NCBI RefSeq assembly: GCF_945859705.1
Contig: NC_079136.1
Span: 41,883,307 to 41,947,306 of the forward strand
DNA length: 64,000 bases
DNA from: Episyrphus balteatus
Lineage: Eukaryota > Arthropoda > Insecta > Diptera > Syrphidae
Direction: 5' to 3'
This document shows, piece after piece, positions 22,490 to 33,684 of this stretch. The translations under genes and the position numbers were made by a program. A model generated the notes under the pieces. The model ran no database searches. It saw only the letters and a program-made list of their open reading frames with translations, and was not told the origin of the DNA. Every line of letters begins with the position of its first letter. The stretch's first letter is position 1.

Positions 22490-22978
22490 GAAGAGGAGAC
22501 CAGGAGAGCAAAAAACTGGGCAGAACTACCAAAACTGAGACAATCGAAAATGCTTCTCGGGAACTACAACCGAGAGCGTTTCAAATCATGTATCAGTCTA
22601 AGTAGGAACAATCTCAGGTTAATCACTGGGCTCCTCCCGAGGCCACTGTAAGTTAAGAAGGCACCTACATATTTTGGGCTTAGTAAAAAGTGCAACATGT
22701 AGATTCTGTAGCGAAAAAGAAGAAACACCAGATCACATCGTGGGTAGTTGCAATGCACTAAAACACCAAAGATTTAAACACATGGGTCGCTACCAAGTCG
22801 AAGAGGACAAATTGCACTCTTTGAAAATACCCCAAATAATCAATTTCATGAAAGGAATTAGGTTAGAGGAGGAGCTATAAAATGAGGTACTAACTCATAT
22901 AGCTTAAAAGGGGGGTACAATAGATCTTATAGGTCGCAGTACATCTTACACCCCAAATATCAATCAATCAATCAATGT
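22490..22978 (+). pseudogene. 3' end of a LINE with ATCA tail
   Basis: Translation gives the end of an ORF2: WAELPKLRQSKMLLGNYNRE in one frame, then GHCKLRRHLHILGLVKSATC and CRFCSEKEETPDHIVGSC in another, so a frameshift sits near 22640. The frame ends with RLEEEL and TAA at about 22880. The 'GHCxLRxHLxxLGL...CRFCxEEEETxxHIL' arrangement is the C-terminal end of RNase H-bearing LINEs, beyond the RNase H domain. The copy ends in ATCAATCAATCAATCA (22963-22978). It is a heavily 5'-truncated, dead copy and differs in sequence from the intact LINE at 7.4-11.3 kb. Confidence 0.75.
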
Positions 22979-23153
22979 ACCCTTGAATTTTCTGTTAAAT
23001 GATCCGTTGTTGAGGTATTATAGTCAAAGTCAAGAGTATGGTTTTAGGTTTGATGACAGATTTTGTAGCTTTAAAAAAATTTAAAAAACAAAATTTTCCA
23101 CTTTCTTATAGTCCAAGATCCCAGGGCCGCCAGACATTACTTATTTTCTCAAG

Positions 23154-23279
23154 AATAAAATGTATGGAATTACTTAGTGCTAGGACATACTGTTAGTGTA
23201 TGGATACCGGCTGCCTTGTGCCGACCGCCATTTTACCGGTAACAGGTGCTAAAGGTACGAAAAATACGTACTTACTTTC
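23154..23279. other. 126-bp insert between 14-bp direct repeats
   Basis: CTTATTTTCTCAAG occurs at 23140-23153 and again at 23280-23293. The 126 bp between them are less AT-rich than the surroundings (GGCTGCCTTGTGCCGACCGC). A duplication of this length suits target-primed insertion of a short retrocopy, perhaps in minus orientation, since that strand ends TACATTTTATT. A simple local duplication is also possible. Confidence 0.45.
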
Positions 23280-23359
23280 CTTATTTTCTCAAGGCTGATT
23301 TTTATATAATGGTACTCAGGGAACTAATACAATAATTTTTGTAAGCTGCCAGACCCATC

Positions 23360-23930
23360 GGATGGGCCTAACACCTTGCCAGACACGCATTTTAGTATAC
23401 GGGAAAGTTAGATTTTATTATATTGAGGTCTGGGAAAGAATTTATAACACATTTTGACTTCAGGACTCGAAAGATTATCAAGACACGAGTCGAAAACCAC
23501 ATTTTGCACAATCGCATCTAGAGTCATTTGGCCGCCATTTTGTTTTTTTTAATAAAAATTTCAATTTTTCACATAACTCGCGTATTTTTGAATCTACAGA
23601 AAAAAAAATGTAGAGCAAACTTGAAGATAATTTAATTTACTACAATATATGTTAAATTACTTTTTTCGATTATACCTTCGGTTTAAGAGTTAGGGTGGTT
23701 TTTTTTTTTTGTTAATATTTTCGTCAAAATTAATTTCAAGTAAAAGTTGTAGATCTTTTTATTACCTTCATTTATTATATTAACGGTTTTTTAATTTGAC
23801 AGGCCGTTTTTTGATCTGTAGGAAAAAAAAACTTCAAAAAGGTTGCAATTTTTTAATATAGGAAAAAGGTTCTAGTACAGGGTAATTTGCATTAGATGTA
23901 ACAAGAACCTAGGCGTGTAGGTTGCACTCA
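23360..23930 (+). mobile_element. Single-arm relative of the 41.4-44.0 kb palindrome
   Basis: From GGGAAAGTTAGATTTTATTA (about 23401) through GAGTCATTTGGCCGCCATTT and CACATAACTCGCGTATTTTT to GATCTGTAGG near 23820, the order of blocks matches 42356-42830 in the centre of the later palindrome. The CCAGAC phrases at 23130 and 23380 match its arms. The mirrored half is missing, so this is a truncated or non-palindromic copy. Confidence 0.7.
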
Positions 23931-26186
23931 GCCAAGAAAAAAATCGTATATTAAGAGAAAAATAAACAAATTGGATAGTTCCAATGATTTTGCTATTTCA
24001 ACATTTGAAATGAAATACTTAATACTAAAACCTTCAAAATAGAGGAATTTAGCTTCCACATGCTTTTTTTTGTCATGATACGGCGGTCATTTTTACTGAC
24101 ATACAGCCTATCGAAAATCACTAAAAAAAATAAAGAATATTTTTTAGTTCTATTAATTTTTTGGGCTAGTGCATTTTACGAATACAATAGATATTCCTTA
24201 ACTTGTTTACGTTATTTTACAAATAAATAAATTTAAAATTGTTTACTTTGATTAAATCTTCATAGTGGTATGGGAATGGGTGTGTATAGCAGAAAATAAC
24301 AAAGTATAGATATTTCTAATCTTTGACATCAAACTGATCTCGAGTGTCAGGTGATATGACATTATTGAAAATACTTTAATCTATGAAATAATAACAGTTT
24401 TATAATACCTACATAGTGAAAACACAAAAATTTATAATTAATTTTGAATTGAGGTATGCAAAATGCAATAACAATGACCTATTCTGTGTCCAATGTCCAT
24501 TTCAAGCTTAACCTTATGAGCAGAGGAAAACGGAGAAACCCCCGCAGACTTGCTTTATTTTCAATAATTTATACATTGCTTGTTGCTTAAGTTTATACAA
24601 AAAAAAAAAAAATTGTTATCGTTGGCGTTCGTCGGTATAAGTCGAAGTCAATATGGTGACAATAGAGAGGGGAGGCGTGAATGAAATTCTGGGTCTTTTT
24701 TTTTTTAATTGGAATTTTTGTATAATATGAATGTTTGTTGCATTCACTTTGTTTTGTGTTGCACTTTGCAATTTGCATATAAAGTAGAGTTTTTTTTGTT
24801 GTTGTAATATTAATATTAAACAGTCTTCCGGCTGATATGTGTGGTTTCTGGACTCTGATGTAGGTTCAGCGGCTTGAATTGTATAGGAATGTAGGCGAAT
24901 GACTTTTCATTTAAGAATTTTGTTTTCATCTCTTATTCTTGGGCAATCAAGTGGAGTATAAAGAAAATGACCAAGTGAATACACTGCATATCAAATGATT
25001 AGGTAGATGGGATTTAATATTTATAGAGCTATAGGCGGTTTTATATAAAATTCACTGTGGTGTATACGCAACTTTTTTTTTCAAAAATTTCTATTGCTTA
25101 AGAAATTGATTTTGGATAGCTTTCCTGTTGTTTTTTATTCTTGTGTAATTTTATGTTAATCAAAATTAATAATAATAATTATAATGTAATTTGTAATAAC
25201 ACTACCGTCATATGTGCAAATGAATTTACATATATAGAAAAATTATGTCTTAACAATATGGCAATCCTGACACCTTCTGAAAAGAAAATCTATAAAAATT
25301 GGTGCTATGATATCTAAAGACTCACAAAATGTAAGCTTCATTATGAATTAAATAAATTGAGGAAGCTGCTACTTCCTATGTAACCACAAAACTGCGGCTT
25401 TAAATGTTAAACATGTTAAACTTTTGGTGGGAATCAACTGGCTACTACCTACTATTAACTTGATAAAGATTAAATCATTAATCAAAAATTATTAATCAAT
25501 TGTGGTCACGTATAATTTGATATAGTAATAATATCAAGATTTATAAAGATGAATTTTATACTTCCCCGAAATATTGGCAATTAATTAAAAAGGATTATAT
25601 GTTTTTTTTTTATGAAGAGTCAAAACAAAAATAATAACACTATGTGACAAAAAAAAAGAACATGTAGGTTAGGTACTCTAGAGTTTCTACCTATTTTAGC
25701 AGTAGAGTAATTCAAGCTAGAAAAATAAAGACATTTTCTTGGACCCTAAAAAATTTCCTGAAGTCAAGATTATGCTTTATTCAAGTGACCGACATCAATT
25801 GAGCGAATGGTCAAGATGAGAAAAAATTCAACTTGAGTAAAGACTATGAATATCAGTCTTAAGCCTAACGAAAAAAAGCGAAACGAAAATTTCTTGAAAG
25901 ATCTTTCGTAAAAATATTGTTGACAAGTATTGTAAATTGAGCAGTGTAATTTCAATATTTTATAGATTATTTTTTTTTATTATAAAAAATTTACTATATA
26001 TTTTAAACTGAGGCCATTTCCACAAAAAACAATTACCCTATGCACCGCCTGGCGACTATATCAATAGTCAATGCCTAAGCTAAAGTTAATTATGTAAAAA
26101 GAAAATAGCTTAGGGTAGGTTTAATATAGTTTTTGAGAAAGTTAAATCAAATACATATTTCAATAAAATAATCCTTATTTGTTCAT
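23931..26186. other. Gene-free stretch
   Basis: AT-rich sequence without a supported gene. A fragment of the GCCTA MITE family lies near 25862-25925. Homopolymers and poly(A/T) runs are common. Confidence 0.4.
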
Positions 26187-26191
26187 TATAA

Positions 26192-26326
26192 GCTGCGTTC
26201 CTTTGGAAATATTTATCTACTTTTTAGTACTTAAAACTACTTTGATCTACTTTGCTATACTGAAAAAGTAGTTCAAAGCAGCTTTAAGTACTAAAAAGTA
26301 GATAAATATTTCCAAAGGAACGCAGC
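26192..26326. mobile_element. 135-bp palindromic MITE
   Basis: The ends are GCTGCGTTCCTTTGGAAATA and its exact inverted counterpart, and the arms match for about 45 bp, through ATTTATCTACTTTTTAGTAC. TATAA flanks both sides (26187-26191 and 26327-26331), consistent with a 5-bp target duplication, although the site itself is low complexity. The two arms leave only a short loop. Confidence 0.8.
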
Positions 26327-26331
26327 TATAA

Positions 26332-28517
26332 TAGTTATTTCAACGACTTTCAAAACAAAATTATTGTCATTTCAAAAAATTGACTTCTACCAAAAAAATT
26401 AAATTTTTTTTTAATGTTTAAAAATATTTTATATATTTAAATACTTCTGTAGGAAGTGTAAAATACGCTCTAGTGATAATTTACTTTAATATGTAGGTTT
26501 CCAACGATTTTGATTTTTTTTTGTGTTATAAAAATTTATTTTACTATAAATCGAATTTAATATTTTTATTTCATTTATCATTGAAATCCTTTAAACAAAA
26601 AGCTCCAACAATCTAAGCAACTTCAACCCTACGAGGAAGTTCGTACGACCCAGTCATGTATATTATTCCTTTTCACATTCCTCTTCAATTTTTCTATTGA
26701 AAGCCCCAATACCTTATCTAGCCAAAGATTTCTATACACCCATACGTTAGATGTTGAACAATTGTATTTGACAAATAATTTATTCCATTAACATTTTATT
26801 TTGAAAGTGAAAACAATTACCTACGAGAATGTGTCATATGCACACATCACACCAATCTCATTAAAAAAGCTTTTAAAATTATAAAAAAAAACCTTTCCTT
26901 CAATTTATATCTACCTGTTCATATAAAATGTACTTTTAAACAAAAAACTCCCTTAATTAAATTCACATGATAATACTAAATTTGCTTCTATTATTATCAA
27001 CACAGGAATTACAATGCAAACTTGTTATTATTTTCTGCTGCCCAACAACAGCGACCCCACCGAAAAAAATTTACATACCAACCAACAACAACAAATGAAA
27101 ACAAAAAAATCTAAATTTATTTATATTCCCTCATTGTAAACATTATTCAACAATTTTTTTTTGTTGTTTTGTTTTTTTTTTTTATATCTTCTTGAATTTT
27201 TATATTTTTGTTATTTTCATCAATCTTGTCTAGGCAACAACAACACAATAAATTAATAACAACAACAACTTTTACTAGAAAATTGTGTTTATAAAGATAA
27301 ACACACTATATATATACACAACCCAAGAGTCAAGTGCAATAATATTTTAAGTTGAATTGAGACTTGTTGTTGCTGTTACTAAACGAAAAATAAAAAAAAT
27401 AAAAATATACAAACGAGGAAATTTAAATGCAAAAAACCAACGTGATGTCAAGCTGAAATAAAGTTTGTAATAATTATCACCAGAGAAAAAAATACCAACA
27501 AAAAGAATGAAAACACATTTTTTTTTTCTAAGCCGTTCGTTAATTAGCCATGAATTTTTATATTTTTTATCATTTTATTTTTTTTTTATTATTATTATTT
27601 ACAAAAATATAATTTGTAACTTATAATCTTTCGGTTTTAATCTAATAAATTTGCAGACAAAAAAAATCAAGAAAAAACAACAAATACATAGGTAGCAATG
27701 CAAATTAAATAATAAATCTCATCTCAAAATCTTATCTAATATAAAAAATGGCCAAACTGATTTGATTTTTTTCTTCAAATTTAACAACAAAAAAAATTGA
27801 TATAAATTTTCATTTTTTTAAGTTAATATTGGTGTTTTTGTGTGTGTAATTGTGTGTGAATAAGATTATAAGCCAACAACAATCTCTCTCAATCCACACA
27901 AATCGTTTCTAATTTTGTTTATCATTAAATTTGTTCTTTTTTACTTTTAATAAATATTCAATATTTTTTTTTGTTTTTTTTTTTTTAAATTATTTAATTA
28001 AAATTATTATTTAATTAAAATTATTTAATTATTTAATTAATTTTCAAGAAAAAAAAAGTGGGAGTTGTCTGTCGTCACACCCCCTTTTTTTCTCTTTTTA
28101 AAAAATAAATATCGATCGATTCTCTTTATTTTCTTCGTTTTAACGATTAACGTTTTATTAAAATACTTTTAAATTGTATACAAAAAAAAACAAAATCAAT
28201 CAAAAAAATCAACACGATATAATAATAATTAATTAGATTTTTTTTTTATATATATATAATGTATTTATGTATAATGTGACAAATTTATATATATATATAT
28301 ATGCATTGTATGTTATGTGTAATAATAATAATAATAATAAAAAATATTCCTATCTAATGATAAAATATACATCGAAAAATAGTCAATATTAGAAAGCAAT
28401 ATCTTATTATATTAACGACGATATTTATAACTACTTAAACAATATCAGCGATTCTCTCCTTAAAGAAATGAATGAGTGGTGCTTCTTCTGGATGATTGGT
28501 GTCGTCTCCTATCCATC
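26332..28517. other. AT-rich 3' flank of Atg13
   Basis: No gene is seen here. The stretch holds long A/T runs, repeated TTTAATTAAAATTA phrases at 27987-28045, TA repeats at about 28245-28305 and (AAT)n at 28320-28341. The part nearest 28517 should include the Atg13 3' UTR, and several AATAAA signals occur on the minus strand, so the polyadenylation site cannot be chosen. Confidence 0.5.
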
Positions 28518-29861
28518 TTAAGTGCTCTTTGTGCTGCTACTTTTCGATGACGTCGTCGAACAGCCCAGCTGTGACACTAATATTTCATAATTTTCCAATG
28601 ATGTCTCAAATAATTCCAATTGTTTCGACAGATCCTCTACAGGATCCAAGGCAACACCACCTTCATTATTTTCAGCTGTAGCTGAATTTAATTCGCAGGA
28701 GTGTAATGGTGGAGCATGATAACAATCACGATAAAATCTAGCCAAATCATTGACATGCGATGTTGGGCTGGCAAATGGAAAGTTTAACTCTTTCAAGAGA
28801 TTATCATCATCCGGAGGAATTGCCGTTCTCGATGGCTTCTTACTTTTCGAGTCATCCAATGGCACAGGAACCAATAGACTCTTAATTGGCGATTGTGGTT
28901 GTTGTTCATAGTTTTTAAAATCCACATTATTATTGTTATTCCCACCGCCCAAAGGAGACTGTGTTCGATCTTCATGAATCGAACTTCCAGTACTATCAGT
29001 TCGATTCTTCTTAATCAACCAATCAAATGGTGGAGTCGCTGGGAGTATAAAATCATCTTCAGTATATTGTTTAATCTTCGAGACATCAACAAAAGCACCC
29101 GGCCTCAAAGGCTTATCAATGTCAATGAATTTCTTCTCACCCCCCGCCTTTTTAACATGATGATAACGAATATGTTTCGGACTTTGATCCTTTAAAAAAT
29201 GATCACTCTTCAACATTATAGCACTGTCACAATGCTGAGTTGTTGGAGAAAAAGTCATTTTTGTCCGATATGCTACAGACATTGTTAAATTGCCAACAAT
29301 TGTATTCAAATGGCCAACACGAACTTGTTTAAAACCCTCCCCTAGTGCATGAACTTGAGGTTTTTCCTCAGCATAAACTTTATAAAAGATTCGATATGAA
29401 TCTGAAGACTGTCTGCGTGATAGTTTGTATGCGGGTGTGGCACGAGTTAAAGATATTAATGATTTCAACAAAATACTCATACGATTGTAAATTTGATGAG
29501 CAACTTTCAAGACTTGCTCCGATTTATTTTCTGTTGGTGATTGTAAATCTAATGACCAAACTTCTAAAACCATTTGATCACCATCAACAGTTCGCAATGA
29601 AATTTCAACACAAACTGGCAATCGATTTAGGATTGTCTCACCTGGCGATAAATTTAGGGCTTGTTTTGTTTCAGCATAAACATCGGGATAATCTTCGATA
29701 ACAATATTGAACCAATCATTGCCAGTGGCTAATGGATTGCATTGGGTTTGGATTTTTGTACCCAATCGTGATTGAACGACAACTTGAACGGATTTGATGG
29801 CTAAAAATTTGATAAATTTTTCGAGGTCTTTTTCAGCAGCGTTGAGGCGCGTAGCTGACAT
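28518..29861 (-). CDS. Atg13: Autophagy-related protein 13
   Basis: This is Atg13, the regulatory subunit of the Atg1/ULK kinase complex that starts autophagosome formation and is controlled by TOR. The reading frame is 447 codons in one exon. I start at MSATRLNAAEKDLEKFIKFL (29861): it opens the conserved N-terminal HORMA domain, and the 14 codons before it look like 5' UTR. The HORMA domain covers about residues 10-220, with LPVCVEISLRTVDGDQMVLE, SDSYRIFYKVY and VGNLTMSVAYRTKM blocks that in the family bind Atg101. The rest is low-complexity and probably disordered, with SP/TP sites, an N-rich run and an acidic YTEDDFILP stretch where other Atg13 proteins carry an Atg8-interacting motif. 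A conserved-looking VNDLARFYRDCYHAPPL segment lies before the serine-rich end. It is divergent from the MFSD11-like gene 5.9 kb away. Identification is strong. Confidence 0.95.
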   Translation of the reverse strand: MSATRLNAAEKDLEKFIKFLAIKSVQVVVQSRLGTKIQTQCNPLATGNDWFNIVIEDYPDVYAETKQALNLSPGETILNRLPVCVEISLRTVDGDQMVLEVWSLDLQSPTENKSEQVLKVAHQIYNRMSILLKSLISLTRATPAYKLSRRQSSDSYRIFYKVYAEEKPQVHALGEGFKQVRVGHLNTIVGNLTMSVAYRTKMTFSPTTQHCDSAIMLKSDHFLKDQSPKHIRYHHVKKAGGEKKFIDIDKPLRPGAFVDVSKIKQYTEDDFILPATPPFDWLIKKNRTDSTGSSIHEDRTQSPLGGGNNNNNVDFKNYEQQPQSPIKSLLVPVPLDDSKSKKPSRTAIPPDDDNLLKELNFPFASPTSHVNDLARFYRDCYHAPPLHSCELNSATAENNEGGVALDPVEDLSKQLELFETSLENYEILVSQLGCSTTSSKSSSTKST

Positions 29862-30560
29862 TATAAATTTATATAGTTTTCTTTTTGTTTTTATACACCA
29901 CACAAAAATGTTTAGTCTCTTGATCCACTTATTTGGTTTTTTTTTTAAGGAAAAATATGGTCTTTTTTTTATGAATGAAAAATTAATTGGTTATTTTTTC
30001 TGTCCTTTTAGCACACACAAAAAAAAAACTATTATTACACGTATGAAAATACACAAAGAGATGATCCGCCATTTGCGAAGACGAAAAGAAATGTCAGTTT
30101 TTAATTTTTTTTTTTCTGCTGGTGTTTGAGAGTGGCCATCAAAATTGTTGTTTTTGCAGCTGCTCATGGAAAAAAAGAAGAGAAAAACGTTACGTGTATC
30201 ACGTAGGCAACATATTCAGCTGGCAGGGTAGTGTGGTAATTAGGCAGGGATGGCAACAGATTTTTTTTTAGTTTTTTACTACTTTTTTTTTTAACATTGA
30301 GGCTGTGTGCGAATTGCGTTAAAATGTTGGTTAAATTTTTTACCATGATTAAACTTGAGGTTTGGTTAAAAAAGGGATCAAATTTATTTTTTTGCTGTGC
30401 GAATTGGGTTAAAATATTTTAAATGGGTTTTTTTTGGCACTTCTTTAATTAAAATTCCCTCAAGATAAAACAAAATTACTCCCAAATATGGTTTTTCTTA
30501 TATTCATTTAATTATTTTTTTTTTTACAAAACCCAGCTGAAAATATATAAATTTAAATAT
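29862..30560 (-). promoter_or_regulatory. Atg13 upstream region with ACGTG palindrome
   Basis: This is the 5' flank of Atg13. About 330 bp upstream of the start codon, a perfect 15-bp palindrome, TACGTGTATCACGTA (30191-30205), carries two ACGTG half-sites, the core recognised by bHLH-type factors. CAGCTG at 30159 and in the flank is a further E-box. No TATA box stands out. The regulatory role is inference. Confidence 0.3.
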
Positions 30561-30569
30561 TCTATTATA

Positions 30570-33500
30570 GTCTATTTAATAGACCCGAGCTCCAGAGCAA
30601 AAATAGAACAAATTTGTTCAAGACTTTTTATTAGCGATTATGATTCCTTGGCATACAAGAATACTCCAGCCAAAAGTGCTACTAAATCCATTGGTGCATT
30701 TCTGAGAAAACGGCAGCACTGGTCGGTTTTCAGTTTTTTTGATTTAACTCGAAAATCAAGCCTGACTTTGAAATGGTTCAAAGACACTTTTTATAGCAAA
30801 TTAAATTTTCTGTCAAGTTAAGATGGTTAAAAAATTTTAAAAATTATTTTTGACTAATATTCTAACCTAAAATCAAAGAAAAAAAAGTTAAAAAATTGAC
30901 AATTTTATTTTTTTTTTACTAAATCAAGGGGCATTTTGTGTTTGTAGCCGGGACGTCCAAACTTTGTACTAATGAAATAAAGTAGAGGTAAAATCCTTTG
31001 ATAATATGCAATTTTTAATTTTTTTTGTCAAGAAACAACTTAAATGTACCTATTCAAAAATTAGTACTTTTTCTAAATTTTTGACTTTTTTAATTAAAAG
31101 CAAGTTTTTAAAACTCGATAAAATCGTATTAATTGGTAACTGTTAGACTTTTAAAGTAAACATACTTCGAGGGATTGATTTAATATAAACTAAATATGAC
31201 AAACAAAAAAATTTATTAGCATCCTAATGGCCTTGTGTGCAATTTTGTGTATGTGCATTTTTATAAATACGGATCGAATGGATGGACGGAGAGCCATTAG
31301 CTTTGGTCTATTGCATAGAAGAACATTTAATACCAACTCTTTTACTGTTTTCAATGGCCTGAAAAACAATTCTTGTAAAATCCGCGACCAACGAAAAGTT
31401 TCTCTTGAAAAACGAAAAAAATACTCTAATGAGTTTGAAACAAAATAGCTCAGGCAAATTAGTAAATCAAATTGCACTTTTCGCGGGACAAATTTTTTTC
31501 ATGGAACGTGTTTAGGTGAATGTCCTTATCGTAAAAGTGAATTTTTTGGGATGATAAGATATCGGGAACAGCCGCCATCTTGGAAAAGAGGTCGGTGCCG
31601 TTTTTATTTTATAACTCCATTTTTACTCATTTAAACCAAAAATGTCCGAGGATAAACTTATTATCAATTAAATTATCTAAAAAATGATATACAAATGAAT
31701 TCCGTGAGTTAGTTGAATTCAATTTTATAGTCGGTCAAAGTCCGGGTTCTTCTCGCAAGGTTAAGACAATATGACATTTTTTCAAATATCTGAAGAACTT
31801 TCGATTTGTTTGGGATTTTCTTAAAGAATGAATTACAGCACTTTTAATTATCTATGAAATGAACCCTTTATTGTTTTTGTAACCATCACATTGTAGACGC
31901 AACAAACGTCGAAGTCATGATATACGATTTTTAAACTGAACATATTTGGGATTTCAATAGTTCAAATAAACAATCAAAAATTAAACACAATAGTCTCGAA
32001 AACATAACGGCTGACACACCTCATATCTTGAGTTATACTTATCGTAATGCTGAGATTGAGGTGTTCATGTTTAGGAAAAATGACAGGGCATCAGCCCTTA
32101 TATTTAGAATTTTAAATAGTGTCACTTTAGCTTATTCACATTAATTGGAAAATTCACTTCATTTAAAACCTCGAAAACCATATAAAGGTTAACATTAAAG
32201 ATTTCAAACTTTGAATTCAATATTTAGACGAATATAGTTAAAAAACTGTTTACTTATATTTTGGTTATACCTCCACTTCAAAAATTTGCTCGGTCTAATA
32301 GAAGAAAACTTGATATTTTCTCACTTTTGACTGGTAGAATGTGAACTTCGACGTTAGATAACTTAAACATTATGTTGGTTACAGTAACGATAAAGGGCTC
32401 ATTTCATAGATAATTAAAAGTGCTATATTTCATTCTTTTAGAAAATCCCAAACAAATCAAAAGTTCTTCAGATATTTTAAAAAATGTCATATTGTCTTAA
32501 CCTTGAGAGAAGAACCCGGACTTTGACCGACTATAAAATTGAATTCAACTAACTCACGGAATTCATTTGTATATCATTTTTTAGATAATTTAATTGATAA
32601 TAAGTTTATCCTCGGACATTTTTGGTTTAAATGAGTAAAAATGGAGTTATAAAATAAAAACGGCACCGACCTCTTTTCCAAGATGGCGGCTGTTCCCGAT
32701 ATCTTATCATCCCAAAAAATTCACTTTTACGATAAGGACATTCACCTAAACACGTTCCATGAAAAAAATTTGTCCCGCGAAAAGTGCAATTTGATTTGCT
32801 AATTTTCCTGAGCTATTTTGTTTCAAACTCATTAGAGTATTTTTTTTTGTTTTTCAAGAGAAACTTTTCGTTGGTCGCGGATTTTACAAGAATTGTTTTT
32901 CAGGCCATTGAAAACAGTAAAAGAGTTGGTATTAAATGTTCTTCTATGCAATAGACCAAAGCTAATGGCTCTCCGTATATCCATTCGACCCGAATTTATA
33001 AAAATGCACATACACAAAATTGCACAAAAAGCCATAAGGATGCAAATACATTTTTTTGTTTGTCATATTTAGTTTATATTAAATCAATCCCTCGAAGTAT
33101 GTTTACTTTAAAAGTCTAACAGTTACCAATTAATACGATTTTATCGAGTTTTAAAAACTTGCTTTTAACTAAAAAAGTCAAAAATTTAGAAAAAGTGCTA
33201 ATTTTTGAATAGGTACATTTAAGTTGTTTCTTGACAAAAAAAATTAAAAATTGCATATTATCAAAGGATTTTACCTCTACTTTATTTCATTAGTACAAAG
33301 TTTGGACGTCCCGGCTACATACACAAAATGCCCCTTGATTTAGTAAAAAAAAAATAAAATTGTCAATTTTTTAACTTTTTTTTCTTTGATTTTAGGTTAG
33401 AATATTAGTCAAAAATAATTTTTAAAATTTTTTAACCATCTTAACTTGACAGAAAATTAAATTTGCTATAAAAAGTGTCTTTGAACCATTTCAAAGTCAG

Positions 33501-33682
33501 GCTTGATTTTCGAGTTAAATCAAAAAAACTGAAAACCGACCAGTGCTGCCGTTTTCTCAGAAATGCACCAATGGATTTAGTAGCACTTTTGGCTGGAGTA
33601 TTCTTGTATGCCAAGGAATCATAATCGCCAATAAAAACTCTTGAACGAATTTGTTCCATCCAAAAGGGTCTTTTCAATAGAC
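30570..33682. mobile_element. 3.1-kb palindromic element between TA dinucleotides
   Basis: Two arms of about 1.35 kb are mirrored about position 32130, around a ~450-bp less symmetrical centre. The ends GTCTATTTAATAGACCC and GGGTCTTTTCAATAGAC are each next to TA (30568-30569 and 33683-33684). The frames at 31227-31448 (+) and 32832-33035 (-) are mirrored copies with a few substitutions, and so are the frames near 30606-30820 and 33441-33677. None resembles a known transposase. The element separates Atg13 from the MFSD11-like gene. Confidence 0.85.
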
Positions 33683-33684
33683 TA

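Noticed and set aside
24593..24778. Minus-strand frame around an A-rich tract
   Set aside because: It is low complexity with no domain, start or splice evidence.
30570..33682. Large palindromes considered as sequencing or assembly artefacts
   Set aside because: Arms differ by substitutions and indels, ends coincide with TA dinucleotides, and partial copies exist elsewhere, which chimeric reads would not produce; long-read confirmation would still be useful.
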